Assembly: GCA_051954935.1 (NCBI GenBank)
Contig: JBQCHG010000034.1
Span: 1-64,000, forward strand
Length of the DNA: 64,000 bases
From: 66-474 sp051954935
GTDB taxonomy: Bacteria; Pseudomonadota; Gammaproteobacteria; Xanthomonadales; Rhodanobacteraceae
Reading direction: 5' to 3'
Shown: piece after piece, positions 8,735-17,344 of the stretch
How the letters are laid out: each line of letters opens with the position of its first letter
Numbering within the stretch: the stretch's first letter is position 1
The notes under the pieces: generated by a model
The model's input: only the letters and a program-made list of their open reading frames with translations
Told to the model about the DNA's origin: nothing
Database searches by the model: none
Translations under genes and position numbers: made by a program

Positions 8735-10652
8735 TGCGGTATCGCGCCAGTGCCCAATACGGGAAATACAAGCTGTAGCCGTGGTACTTGAGATAGAACA
8801 CGCGCGGAAAGCCCGGTGCGTTGAAGGCCGGATCGGACCAGCATCCGTCGCGCTGGTTGCGCAGCAACCAGCTCACGCCGCGCGCCACCGCCACGCTGTC
8901 GCCCTCGCCCGCCGACATCAGGCCGAGCAAGGCCCACGCGGTTTGCGCGGCGCTACTGCGGTTGTCCCGACCGGCCAAGGCCGGATCGAAATAGCTGTCG
9001 TTGGTTTCGCCCCAGCCGCCGTCTTCGCGCTGGCACGATTTCAGCCACGCCGCCGCGCGACGGACCTCCGTCGCTTCGGTGTCCACACCCAGCGCCGCAA
9101 GCGCAGTCAGCACCGACCAGGTGCCGTAAATGTAATTTGTGCCCCAGCGCCCGAACCATGCGCCGTCTTCCGTTTGCTCGTCGCGCAGGAAGCGCAGCAC
9201 GCGTTCGCGTGCCCGCGCATCATGCGAGCGCTGCAAGCGCGCCAACAGGGTGAGGACGCGCGCACTGACGTCGGCGGTCGGGGGATCCAGCAACGCGCCA
9301 TGATCGGCGAAGGGAATCTGGTTCAACCAGAGGTGGTCGTTGTCGGCATCGAAGGAAGCGAACCCGCCGTTGCGCGATTGCATGCCGACCAGCCAGTCGA
9401 CCGCGCGCTCGATGCAGTCGGCGTAACGCTCGCGATCGAAGCGATGCATCGCCCATGCGCAAACCGCGGTGTCGTCGAGATCGGGATACACGTCGTTGCG
9501 GAACTGGAAAGCCCAGCCGCCTCCGCGCAGGCCCGGATGCCCTTCGCGCCAGTCCCCCGCTTCGTCGCGCAGCTGACGCTGGCGCAGCCATTCCAGGCCA
9601 CGCACCAGCGCGGGCAGGCGCGCGCCGCGCAGATCCTCCTGCAAGGCCAGGCAGGTAAGCCCCGTGTCCCACACCGGGGAGGTGCAGGGTTGGCAGTACG
9701 CCTCCTGCCCGTGCATCACCAGCAAGTCGCGCAAGGCCTTGCGCGCGTCGCGGCAATACGGATGGTCCGGCGCGAAGCCGAGCAACGGCAGCGCTTCGGC
9801 GGCATTCACCATCGCCGGGAATATCGCGCCGATTCCGTACTCGCCGTTCAGGCGCGGAACGATCCATTGCTTCGCGCGCTCCAGCGCCCGGACCCTAAGG
9901 CGTTTTGGCATGCGCGGTTCGACCGCACGGCCGAGGCGATCGAGCAACAGGAACAGGCGCGCCAGGAACGACTTCGGCGGCGGGAAATAGTGCCGTTCCT
10001 CCTCCGGCGGGGTGGCGAACAATTCGCGGACATCCACCTTGCGCGGATTCTTCGCGCGCGCCTTCAGGCTGCAGAGCACCGCCAGCGGCGTGACCACCGT
10101 GCGCGACCAGTACGAAACCTTGCTGATATGGAAGGGAAACCAGCGCGGCAACAGGATCAGTTCCACCGGAACCCACGGTACGCCGCGCCAGGGTAGTTGT
10201 TCGAACAGCGCCAGCGTGATGCGCGTGAACACGTTCGAGCGCGCAGCACCGCCGTGCTTCAGGATCGCCTCGCGCGCGCGTTCCATGTGCGGTGCTTGCG
10301 GATCGTCGCCGATCAGCTTCAGCGCGTAGTACACCTTGACGCTGCAACTGACATCGATTGCGCCGGCTTCGTAGAGTGGCCAACCGCCCTCCGCGTTCTG
10401 GCGCGCGCGCAGATAATTCGCGATGCGCTGCTCCAGCAGCGGTTCGCTCTCGCCGAAGAAGTGCAGCATCAGCACGTATTCGGCCGGAATGGTGCAGTCG
10501 GCCTCCAGCTCGTGGCACCAGCAACCATCCGGCTGCTGCAAACCGAGGATGGTCTGGCGCGCGCGCCCGATTGCCGCCTCCAGCGGATCGGCGGCGACCG
10601 CGCCGTCGCCGGAGCTGACCAGGCGCACCACGTTTGAACGCGCGGTATTCAT
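8709..10652 (-). CDS. shc: Squalene-hopene cyclase
   Basis: 647-aa monotopic membrane enzyme that cyclises squalene to hopene/hopanol. The catalytic DXDD motif reads DLDD at residues 391-394. Several QW repeats are visible (for example QNAEGGW near residue 85, QSRNGGF near 430, QTEDGAWFGRWG near 510, QREDGGWGE near 550). Family length is 630-680 aa. The substrate comes from the squalene synthase 1 nt upstream and the product goes to HpnH, encoded in the same transcript. Confidence 0.96.
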   Translation of the reverse strand: MNTARSNVVRLVSSGDGAVAADPLEAAIGRARQTILGLQQPDGCWCHELEADCTIPAEYVLMLHFFGESEPLLEQRIANYLRARQNAEGGWPLYEAGAIDVSCSVKVYYALKLIGDDPQAPHMERAREAILKHGGAARSNVFTRITLALFEQLPWRGVPWVPVELILLPRWFPFHISKVSYWSRTVVTPLAVLCSLKARAKNPRKVDVRELFATPPEEERHYFPPPKSFLARLFLLLDRLGRAVEPRMPKRLRVRALERAKQWIVPRLNGEYGIGAIFPAMVNAAEALPLLGFAPDHPYCRDARKALRDLLVMHGQEAYCQPCTSPVWDTGLTCLALQEDLRGARLPALVRGLEWLRQRQLRDEAGDWREGHPGLRGGGWAFQFRNDVYPDLDDTAVCAWAMHRFDRERYADCIERAVDWLVGMQSRNGGFASFDADNDHLWLNQIPFADHGALLDPPTADVSARVLTLLARLQRSHDARARERVLRFLRDEQTEDGAWFGRWGTNYIYGTWSVLTALAALGVDTEATEVRRAAAWLKSCQREDGGWGETNDSYFDPALAGRDNRSSAAQTAWALLGLMSAGEGDSVAVARGVSWLLRNQRDGCWSDPAFNAPGFPRVFYLKYHGYSLYFPYWALARYRNVRAGAQR

Positions 10653-10653
10653 T

Positions 10654-11721
10654 TCAATTCACCGCCACGCGCGGCGGCGACCAGGGTTCACCGGGCTGCA
10701 TCGGCAGGTCGCGGCCGAGCCGCATGAACCAGCGACGCAACACTTGGTCGTAGCCTGCGAACAGGTGGGTCACGATCAGCGTATTGGTCACCACGCGATG
10801 CGACACCTTCACCTCGCTGCCGCAGGTGAAGCCCGGGCGCTGGTGGATCAGTTGCAGCGTCTGCACCGCCAGCCCCAGCGCCAACAGGCAGAAACGGCGG
10901 ATGCCGGTTTCCTGCTCCGGGATCAGCAGTGTGTACTCGAAGCCGTTGCGCAGATGACCATGGGCGATGCTGATCAGGCGCGCGTAGGCAGCACCGAAGC
11001 CGGGATGGTATTGCCCGCTGTCCACCCGGTGCAGCTCCACGCCCGCGCGCTGGAAAAGGTTTTGCGGCAGCCAGCACACTCCGCGGTCGTGGTCTTCCCA
11101 GAAATCCTTCAGGATGTTGACCATCTGCAATCCCTGCCCGAACGAGACGCCGAGCGTGCGCATGCGTTGGCCATGCACGGCGATCGCAGGCGAGTAGTCG
11201 CAGAACAGCTCGGTAAGCGTTTCGCCGACCACGCCGGCGACGTAGTAGCAGTACTGGTCCAGTGCGCGCTGGTCGCGCAGGCCTGCGGTGCTGGCGGCGC
11301 GCTCGTAACGCGGCATGCCTTCGCACATGATCCGGACGCAGCGCTCGAGTGCCGCACGCTGCGCGGTGTTGAAGCCACGCGTGATTTCCAGCACCGCGCC
11401 GCTGTTGCGCACCAGGTCCTGCTCGGCCTCCAGCGCATCCTTGACCAGCAAGGGCGCGAGCTCCAAGGCAAAGCGTTCGGCATCACCGTGACCGCCGACA
11501 ACGTCCACGAAGAACTCGTGGAAATACTGCTTCTGCGCGACACTCAAGGAAGACTCGTCCTCGATGGTGTCGGCGATGCGGCACAGCAGATAGAAATTGG
11601 TCACCACGCGCCGAAGGGCGCGCGGCAATTGCGGGATGGTCAACGCGAAGGTTCTGGAAACACGCGGCAGAATTTCGTCCTGATAGCTCGCGCGCCCGCT
11701 GGCGTGGGCGTACCGATGCAT
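10654..11721 (-). CDS. Squalene synthase (single-enzyme, farnesyl-diphosphate farnesyltransferase type)
   Basis: 355-aa enzyme condensing two farnesyl diphosphates to squalene. Both Asp-rich motifs are intact: DTIED at 51-55 and KDFWED with Asp206/Asp210, preceded by GQGLQMVNIL. The arrangement (SRTFALTIPQLP, YCYYVAGVVGETLTELF) resembles the eukaryotic/Methylococcus-type squalene synthase more than the paired HpnC/HpnD enzymes, and no HpnE-like oxidoreductase is present in the window. The start at 11721 has AAGGAGTG 6 nt upstream; longer starts are unsupported. First gene of the nine-gene operon, with a promoter at 11753-11781. Confidence 0.9.
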   Translation of the reverse strand: MHRYAHASGRASYQDEILPRVSRTFALTIPQLPRALRRVVTNFYLLCRIADTIEDESSLSVAQKQYFHEFFVDVVGGHGDAERFALELAPLLVKDALEAEQDLVRNSGAVLEITRGFNTAQRAALERCVRIMCEGMPRYERAASTAGLRDQRALDQYCYYVAGVVGETLTELFCDYSPAIAVHGQRMRTLGVSFGQGLQMVNILKDFWEDHDRGVCWLPQNLFQRAGVELHRVDSGQYHPGFGAAYARLISIAHGHLRNGFEYTLLIPEQETGIRRFCLLALGLAVQTLQLIHQRPGFTCGSEVKVSHRVVTNTLIVTHLFAGYDQVLRRWFMRLGRDLPMQPGEPWSPPRVAVN

Positions 11722-11752
11722 GCGTTCACTCCTTGATCGCAGCCGACTCGAA

Positions 11753-11781
11753 TATATAGCAAAATGTCTGAACGACGCCAA
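11753..11781 (-). promoter_or_regulatory. Promoter of the mevalonate/hopanoid operon
   Basis: Minus-strand TTGGCG (11781-11776), 17-bp spacer and TATATA (11758-11753), about 32 nt upstream of the squalene synthase ATG. It lies in a 226-bp divergent intergenic region shared with ispA. Boxes and spacing are seen directly; activity is inferred. I found no convincing promoter for ispA on the other strand. Confidence 0.55.
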
Positions 11782-11787
11782 TTCTTC

Positions 11788-11833
11788 GAGCGGCCGCAAA
11801 GCTGCTGCGCTCGCGACGCTTTACGACCCGCTC
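11788..11833. repeat. Reduced copy of the dispersed inverted-end repeat
   Basis: A 46-bp stretch beginning GAGCGGCCGCAAAGCTGCTG and ending CGACCCGCTC looks like the two ends of the element at 411-551 joined together without the interior. It lies just upstream of the hopanoid operon promoter. Confidence 0.55.
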
Positions 11834-11947
11834 CGCGACGTGCGCCGGTTTTCCTTCTGCATCCGGAGTTGACGGAACCGGGTGTTAGGATGTTTGCGGC
11901 CGGCGGCATGGCCTCAATGGACTGACTTGCGATGAAAGGAATTCGCC

Positions 11948-12856
11948 GTGACGCTAAGCGTTCTGGCCTGCGAACCCGGGTTTGAAAGCCGGCTCGACGA
12001 TTACCGCGCCCGCATCGAGCGCCTGCTCGACTCGCACCTCCCACCCGCCGACACGGACCCGCGTTCACTGCACGGCGCGATGCGCTACGCCACGCTCGGC
12101 GGCGGCAAGCGCATGCGGCCACTGCTGTGTTACGCGACCGCCGAGGCCCTTGCGCTTTCACCGGAGGCGGTTGACGAAGCCGCCTGCGCGGTCGAGCTGA
12201 TCCATGCGTTTTCGCTGATCCACGACGACCTCCCGGCGATGGACGATGATGCGCTGCGGCGCGGCCAGCCGACCGTGCACAAGGCATTCGGCGTGGCGAC
12301 CGCGATACTCGCCGGCGATGCGCTGCAGACCCTCGCCTTCCAGGTGCTCGCGCATGCAGGCGGTCCTGCCGCCGCCCGCGCTGCGATGTTGCGCGAATTG
12401 ACCGAAGCGGCCGGTTCGCTCGGCATGACCGGCGGCCAGGCGATGGACCTGGAAGCGGAAGGCAAGCGGCTGGATCTCGCACGTCTTGAAGAACTGCATC
12501 GGCGCAAGACCGGCTGTCTTATCCATGCCTGCGTGATGATGGTTTGCGCGGCCCAGGTGCAGGCGGACGAACGCACTCATGCCGCGCTCGATGCCTTCGC
12601 GACCCATGTCGGCCTGGCCTTCCAGATCCGCGACGACCTGCTGGATGTCACCGGCGATGAAGCCGTGGTCGGAAAGACACACGGCTCGGACGCCGCGCAC
12701 CACAAGTCCACCTTCCCTGCCCTGCTCGGGGTGCGCGCGGCCGAACAACGCTGCGAAGCGGTGTACGCGGAAGCGCTGCGCGCACTGGAGCCGCTCGGCG
12801 ATGCGGCGCAGCCGCTGCGCTGGATGGCCGATCATCTCGCGCACCGCGATCGGTGA
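11948..12856 (+). CDS. ispA: Farnesyl diphosphate synthase (short-chain polyprenyl synthase)
   Basis: 302-aa trans-prenyltransferase that makes farnesyl diphosphate from DMAPP and IPP. The first Asp-rich motif is DDLPAMD at residues 93-99, next to GGGKRMRP, and the second is QIRDDLLD near residue 220. The GTG start has AAAGGAATT just upstream and no in-frame ATG nearby. It is divergent from the hopanoid operon and supplies its squalene synthase. The stop overlaps the next gene (GTGA). FPP also feeds other polyprenyl products, so the gene need not serve hopanoids only. Confidence 0.92.
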   Translation: MTLSVLACEPGFESRLDDYRARIERLLDSHLPPADTDPRSLHGAMRYATLGGGKRMRPLLCYATAEALALSPEAVDEAACAVELIHAFSLIHDDLPAMDDDALRRGQPTVHKAFGVATAILAGDALQTLAFQVLAHAGGPAAARAAMLRELTEAAGSLGMTGGQAMDLEAEGKRLDLARLEELHRRKTGCLIHACVMMVCAAQVQADERTHAALDAFATHVGLAFQIRDDLLDVTGDEAVVGKTHGSDAAHHKSTFPALLGVRAAEQRCEAVYAEALRALEPLGDAAQPLRWMADHLAHRDR

Positions 12857-13944
12857 GTGATGTCATGGGAAGGAAGATTCTCTTCGCGGTGCACGACTGG
12901 GGCCTCGGCCACGCCACTCGCAGTCTCCTGCTGATCCGCGCATTGCTGGAGCGCGGCGATGCGGTGGACGTGCTGATGGCACCCGGCCCCGGCATGGACC
13001 TCCTGAAATCCGAAGTCGGCGGCGAGTGCGGGTTCATCGCCGAGCGTGACATTCCCAAGCCGTTCAGCCGCTGGCCGGCGTTGTTCTATCTGCGTATGAG
13101 CCTGGACATGCCGCGCGTGCTCGCACTGTTCCGGGCCGAGCATCGCCTGACCGAAAAGCTGGTCGCACAACGTGGCTACGAGTGCATCGTCTCCGATAGC
13201 CGCTTCGGCGTGTGGTCGCGCGAGGCGCCGAGCTATTGCATCCTGCATTCGCTGCGGCAACTGATCCCGGGTCGTCCGCGTTGGCTGGAAAAGCAGGTCG
13301 AGAACTCGCAACGCAAGTTGCTGCGCGGCTTCGTCAAGGTGCTGGTGCCGGACGCGTTCGCGGATGGCGGCATCTCCGGGGAACTCGGGCACGATCCCGC
13401 GATCGACTGGGGCGAAGGGCGCCTGGTGTACATCGGCCCGCTCTCGGGCGTGCGCCGCGTGTACACCGCCGAAGACATCGATTTCTTCTTTTCGGTTTCC
13501 GGCGTGGAGCCGCACCAGTCCATGCTCGGTCGCTGCGTGCTGGATGCGCTGCCGCACCTTCCCGGCCGCGTCGTGGTGACGCTGGGCAAACCTTCGCGCG
13601 CCGGTGAAAAACGCCGCATCGGCAACGCCGAGGTGTACGGCTATCTGGATCGTCGCGCGCAGGCGGAGATGCTCAACCGCGCGCGCGTGATCGTCACGCG
13701 CTCGGGTTACACGACGCTGATGGAATTGGCGGAGTTGGGCAAGCGCGCGCTCTTCGTGCCCACGCCGGGCCAGAGCGAACAGGAGTACCTGGCGCGCTTC
13801 CATCGCGCGCACGGACGCGTGTGGGCCACCACGCAGCGCGCGCTCGACATCCCTAATGATGTGCAGCACGCACAGCGCGCGTCCGGCATGCCGCGCATCA
13901 GCAGCGCGAAGTCCGCGAACAACTTCCTTGCCGCAATCGCCTAA
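12853..13944 (+). CDS. Glycosyltransferase-like protein (MJ1255/MurG-like GT-B fold)
   Basis: 363-aa protein with an N-terminal HDWGLGHATRS (residues 14-24), the glycine/histidine loop of GT-B glycosyltransferases of the MurG/MJ1255 group. A C-terminal half (NRARVIVTRSGYTTLMELA, then PTPGQSEQEYLA) matches the nucleotide-sugar-binding side of that fold. Acceptor and sugar cannot be read from sequence. GTG start overlaps the ispA stop (GTGA), so it is coupled to farnesyl-diphosphate synthesis; ATG 12865 is an alternative. It converges by 4 nt on the next gene. A lipid acceptor is plausible from context but is inference. Confidence 0.7.
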   Translation: MSDVMGRKILFAVHDWGLGHATRSLLLIRALLERGDAVDVLMAPGPGMDLLKSEVGGECGFIAERDIPKPFSRWPALFYLRMSLDMPRVLALFRAEHRLTEKLVAQRGYECIVSDSRFGVWSREAPSYCILHSLRQLIPGRPRWLEKQVENSQRKLLRGFVKVLVPDAFADGGISGELGHDPAIDWGEGRLVYIGPLSGVRRVYTAEDIDFFFSVSGVEPHQSMLGRCVLDALPHLPGRVVVTLGKPSRAGEKRRIGNAEVYGYLDRRAQAEMLNRARVIVTRSGYTTLMELAELGKRALFVPTPGQSEQEYLARFHRAHGRVWATTQRALDIPNDVQHAQRASGMPRISSAKSANNFLAAIA

Positions 13945-14939
13945 GCTTCCCGGGGCTTGCGCCTCTCGCGCCTGCGTTTGCGACTGCCGCGCAGCCGGCG
14001 CCAGAACGCGATGACCACCGGACTGTTCAATAGCCACATCGCACCGGTCCATGCGACGCGAAAGCCGAGCATCAACGCAAGTCCGTCGGTGTAGCCGATG
14101 CCCCAGCCGCGCGCGGCGTTCATGCCGATCACCTCGATCGTGCCGATCTGGCCGGACAGCCCGCCGGTCAGCAGCACCGCCGCGAGCGAGAAACAGTAGA
14201 TCGTCGCGGCCTGCACGTAGCTGAGCTTGTCCAGACCTACCCCGTGCCCAACAGCCTGGAAGGCCGCGATCAACGCGCCGAGATAAACCGCGGTGATCAG
14301 GAAGTTGGCCCATAACACGTGCCAGCCCGCGAGACGCTTGAGGCCGCGGATCAGTCCGATGGCCTCGTCCATTGCCTTGTGCAATTTTTCGTGCCGCACC
14401 TTGCCGGCAAGTTTTTGCGCGACGGGTTCGAAATGCAGTACGCCGAAAACCAGCGCTGCAATCACGAGCAGCAGGCAGCCGGCCAGCGGACGCAGCGGCG
14501 GCCAGTTGGGAATCCCGACCACCGTCAACCAAAGCAGTACCACCGCGGTTTCCATCAGCAGCATCACGACCGTTGCCGCCGAGCTGCGACCGAAATGGAT
14601 GCGATCGCTTTCGGAAAGCACCCAGTTCTGCGCGAAAATGCCGAGCGGAAACGTCACGGCCAGTTCACCCACTGCGAACGCGAGCAGGAACCGCCGCCGT
14701 TTCGGATGCGCGCCGAGGTCCCCAAGCAGCAGATGCAATTGCAGGCCCTTGAACACCAGGTACACGAACGCGCAACCGAGCGTGATGCCGAGATCCATCA
14801 GCGGAATCGCACGGATGCGACCCAGCACCTTGCCGATGTCGCCCAGCGAGACGGCCAGGAAGAACAGCGCGCCCGCCAACAGGATCGGCAGGATGATTTT
14901 CGGCTTTGCCAGTGCGCGCAGGGCGCCGCGGATGCTCAC
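13941..14939 (-). CDS. LPG-synthase-TM/UPF0104 family membrane protein (HpnL-like)
   Basis: 332-aa integral membrane protein with about 8 predicted hydrophobic segments and a very basic C-terminal tail (RRLRGSRKRRRERRK). It has the features of the lysylphosphatidylglycerol-synthase transmembrane family (COG0392), whose hopanoid-associated members are called HpnL: conserved EXXE-like FPLGIFAQNWVLSESDR and GGLSGQIGTIEV. The family is linked to lipid flipping or trafficking. GTG start overlaps the stop of the acyltransferase gene (GTGA), so the two are co-translated. A role in moving a terpenoid or glycolipid is inferred. Confidence 0.7.
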   Translation of the reverse strand: MSIRGALRALAKPKIILPILLAGALFFLAVSLGDIGKVLGRIRAIPLMDLGITLGCAFVYLVFKGLQLHLLLGDLGAHPKRRRFLLAFAVGELAVTFPLGIFAQNWVLSESDRIHFGRSSAATVVMLLMETAVVLLWLTVVGIPNWPPLRPLAGCLLLVIAALVFGVLHFEPVAQKLAGKVRHEKLHKAMDEAIGLIRGLKRLAGWHVLWANFLITAVYLGALIAAFQAVGHGVGLDKLSYVQAATIYCFSLAAVLLTGGLSGQIGTIEVIGMNAARGWGIGYTDGLALMLGFRVAWTGAMWLLNSPVVIAFWRRLRGSRKRRRERRKPREA

Positions 14940-16228
14940 GGCTCTAGAGACTGCGCGAAGCCGGGCGCAAAATCCGTCAATGAGTTGACGAAGTAAGCCA
15001 CCATCGCCGCCGGCGAAGCCCAGCCCGGCGCGCTGTCGCGCGGCCAGACGGTCGTCCAGGTCTCGCCGCCCTCGTGCGAAAGAAGGCGCTTGCGCCGCAT
15101 CCAGTGCACGCGTTCTTCCACAATCATCTGCCCGCTGCTGCGCTTCCAGATCGGATCCAGCCCCACGCCGACCGCGTGCGCGGCATCACGGCCGCGTTCC
15201 AGCCATGCGGCGAGCTGTGGAGTGGTAAAGCGCCGCGGTCCGTTGCGCAGATACCAGGCCAGCAGATGGCTGGGCGTCAACACGCATAGTGCCAACAGCA
15301 TCTCTCGCAACTCCGCCCCGAAGCGGCACTGGTTCGTCAAATCGGGATTGCGCAAGGTCGCGCCGCCGTGCACGACCACGCGCAAGCGGCCGGGACCCAG
15401 CGCGTCGTAGCTCAACCCGACCGGCAGCACGAGCGGCTGCGTTGCGCGCCGCCGGCTCACCTGCCACGGGCCGGCGCGCACCCGCCCGAAAAAGCCGGTG
15501 GACGAGATCGTGCCCTCCGGGGCCATGTACAGCGAGTGACCGCCATCCAGCAGCGCGGCGAAATTGTCCAGCTGGGTATCGATCGTCCTGCGGAATTCCG
15601 GTTCGATTCGCCGCAACGCGCACAGTTGCAGCCGGCGCAGACCCCAATACGTCCGCCAAGCCATGCCCATCGTGTCATGGGTGATGTCGCGCACGCGTGC
15701 GGGGAGTTCCCGCATGCGAGCGATCACTTCGCGCCGGCCGCGCGCGTTCAGCACGGTTTCCGGCGCGGCGTCCCCCAGGCCCGCAGCAATCAACGCCTCG
15801 ATGGTTTCACCGAACAGGAATTCGCGCGTTCGCCGTATCGGCATGGTGCGCACGCCTTCGAACAACCAGCCCAGCGGAATCAAGCCTACCGCTCTTCGCA
15901 ACGGACGCGGCCACCGCCAAAGCAGATTGGCGAGCGCATGGCGTTCGAGCAAATCCTCTCGCATCGCGAAGAACGGCAACGCGTCGAGGATGCGCAAGCC
16001 GCGTCGCCTGCACAGCGACGCGCACACGATCGGCACGTCCGATTCCCGTTGATGGTTGGAAACCACCAGCGTGCCGGGCCGGCAGCCTGGCTGCAGCACA
16101 CGCTCGACGCGATAAAGCGCCCTCACGGTGAAGTCGAAGCCCATTTCGATCAGCCACGACAGCTTCGGATGCGGATAGAGCTCCGCTTCCGGCAGCAGGC
16201 TGAAGCTCACCGCTGATGGGTTCTGCAT
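14936..16228 (-). CDS. PlsC-like acyltransferase domain protein
   Basis: 430-aa protein with the HX4D acyltransferase motif NHQRESD (His59, Asp64) and a downstream substrate loop PEGTISSTGFFG near residue 240, as in 1-acyl-glycerol-3-phosphate acyltransferases. The protein is longer than ordinary PlsC (about 240 aa); the C-terminal ~130 residues have no motif I recognise. It lies upstream of, and overlaps, the LPG-synthase-like gene. The acceptor is unknown: a phospholipid, or a glycosylated terpenoid given the neighbouring glycosyltransferase. Confidence 0.68.
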   Translation of the reverse strand: MQNPSAVSFSLLPEAELYPHPKLSWLIEMGFDFTVRALYRVERVLQPGCRPGTLVVSNHQRESDVPIVCASLCRRRGLRILDALPFFAMREDLLERHALANLLWRWPRPLRRAVGLIPLGWLFEGVRTMPIRRTREFLFGETIEALIAAGLGDAAPETVLNARGRREVIARMRELPARVRDITHDTMGMAWRTYWGLRRLQLCALRRIEPEFRRTIDTQLDNFAALLDGGHSLYMAPEGTISSTGFFGRVRAGPWQVSRRRATQPLVLPVGLSYDALGPGRLRVVVHGGATLRNPDLTNQCRFGAELREMLLALCVLTPSHLLAWYLRNGPRRFTTPQLAAWLERGRDAAHAVGVGLDPIWKRSSGQMIVEERVHWMRRKRLLSHEGGETWTTVWPRDSAPGWASPAAMVAYFVNSLTDFAPGFAQSLEP

Positions 16229-16410
16229 GGCGCCTCCATGCGCACAAGGACCGGCGGGAAGCCCGCGCTACGTCAAGCCATTCTCCGGTGGCACATTTGA
16301 ACCCGAACTAATCGAAATCGTCCGCCTGCGTCAAACGGCGGCATTGGCACGAAGGCTTTTCAAATGTGCTTTGCACAACGTGAGTGTCTCGTGTAGCGGC
16401 CACTTAGGGC

Positions 16411-16451
16411 GACAAACAAAAACGCCAGTGAGCGCGAGCTCACTGGCGTTT
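16411..16451 (-). terminator. Rho-independent terminator of tRNA-Arg(ACG)
   Basis: A perfect 14-bp stem (420-433 with 438-451 of the 16,000 block) with a 4-nt loop, followed on the minus strand by TTTTTGTTTG. It sits about 65 nt past the tRNA-Arg 3' end. The remaining intergenic DNA up to 16228 shows only a small GGCGGGAAGCCCGC hairpin. Confidence 0.88.
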
Positions 16452-16517
16452 CATTCCAGCGTTCGTCCATGAACGAAAAGATCAAAAGAGCCGGCTTCCT
16501 GCCCGCATGTCTCGATA

Positions 16518-16594
16518 TGGCGCGCCCGGAGAGATTCGAACTCCCGACCACCAAGTTCGTAGCCTGGTACTCTATCCAACTGAGCTACGGGCGC
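16518..16594 (-). tRNA. tRNA-Arg (anticodon ACG)
   Basis: Minus-strand cloverleaf: acceptor GCGCCCG/CGGGCGC, anticodon stem CCAGG/CTTGG with loop CTACGAA giving ACG (A34 is normally deaminated to inosine), CCA encoded at 16518-16520. Lies downstream of tRNA-Ser in the conserved alaS-csrA-tRNA order. Confidence 0.96.
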
Positions 16595-16759
16595 GTGGAA
16601 CGGACAATTATTCCGAGTTGCCGCGGATACGTCAATGGAGACGTGAAGGGGGATTGCTCGGCTCGTCCATCGGCCCCGCCCTCGCCAGCCTCCGACTGTC
16701 CAAATTCGTTCCAGACGAATTTGTCGAACCAGAGGTTTCGTCCACACACTCCAGCCCCG

Positions 16760-16797
16760 GAAATGCGAATGGGGCCGCTGAGCCCCATTCGCATTTC
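16760..16797 (-). terminator. Strong hairpin directly after tRNA-Ser
   Basis: A perfect 16-bp inverted repeat (16760-16775 with 16782-16797, loop CGCTGA) abuts the tRNA-Ser CCA end. It lacks a long U tract on the minus strand (only TTTCC), so it may be a weak terminator or a processing hairpin. Confidence 0.6.
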
Positions 16798-16890
16798 TGG
16801 CGGAGAGAGAGGGATTCGAACCCTCGATCAGGCTTTTGACCCGATACTCCCTTAGCAGGGGAGCCCCTTCGGCCTCTCGGGCATCTCTCC
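16798..16890 (-). tRNA. tRNA-Ser (anticodon GCT)
   Basis: 93-nt class II tRNA with long variable arm on the minus strand. Acceptor GGAGAGA/TCTCTCC, anticodon stem CTCCC/GGGAG with loop CTGCTAA (GCT, reads AGC/AGU), T loop GGTTCGAATCC, and CCA encoded at 16798-16800. Confidence 0.95.
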
Positions 16891-16972
16891 GAAACTGATT
16901 GTGTTAGCGCACACGGTTGCACGCGCTCAAGTCAGCGCGCAAGCATAACGACGAGCGGTAGGATGGTAAAGC

Positions 16973-17185
16973 TCAACCGGCTTCGGACGATGGTCCCGTG
17001 GCGCCGCCGGCGGGCACGTCGTGTTCGTGCTTGATGCGCTGGAAAATCTCCTCGCGATGCACGGCCACGTCCTTGGGCGCGTTGATGCCGATCCGCACCT
17101 GATTGCCCTTGACGCCCAGTACGGTCACCGTCACCTGGTCGCCGATCATCAGGGTTTCTCCCACCCGGCGGGTCAGAATCAACAT
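16973..17185 (-). CDS. csrA: Carbon storage regulator CsrA
   Basis: 70-aa RNA-binding translational regulator that recognises GGA loops in mRNA leaders and controls carbon metabolism, motility and biofilm. The N-terminus MLILTRRVGETLMIGD and the VRIGINAPKDVAVHREE strand/helix are diagnostic; the RNA-contact Arg44 region is kept. It sits between alaS and tRNA-Ser as in other Xanthomonadales. The Shine-Dalgarno GGAGC is itself a GGA motif in an ATGGA context, and three more GGA motifs occur in the predicted leader, which fits autoregulation. Confidence 0.97.
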   Translation of the reverse strand: MLILTRRVGETLMIGDQVTVTVLGVKGNQVRIGINAPKDVAVHREEIFQRIKHEHDVPAGGATGPSSEAG

Positions 17186-17344
17186 ATGAATTGCTCCATG
17201 ATCGTCAGATCTTCAGACCCGCGGTACCGCACGCGCGTTCCAGAGATGTACCTGCTGGCGGGCTCAAAACCCGCATTCCCAAGCGACCTTGCCCTCCACC
17301 TTGCAACAGGCTTGGTGATGGACGCGGCAAGAGCTAAGAGCGTG

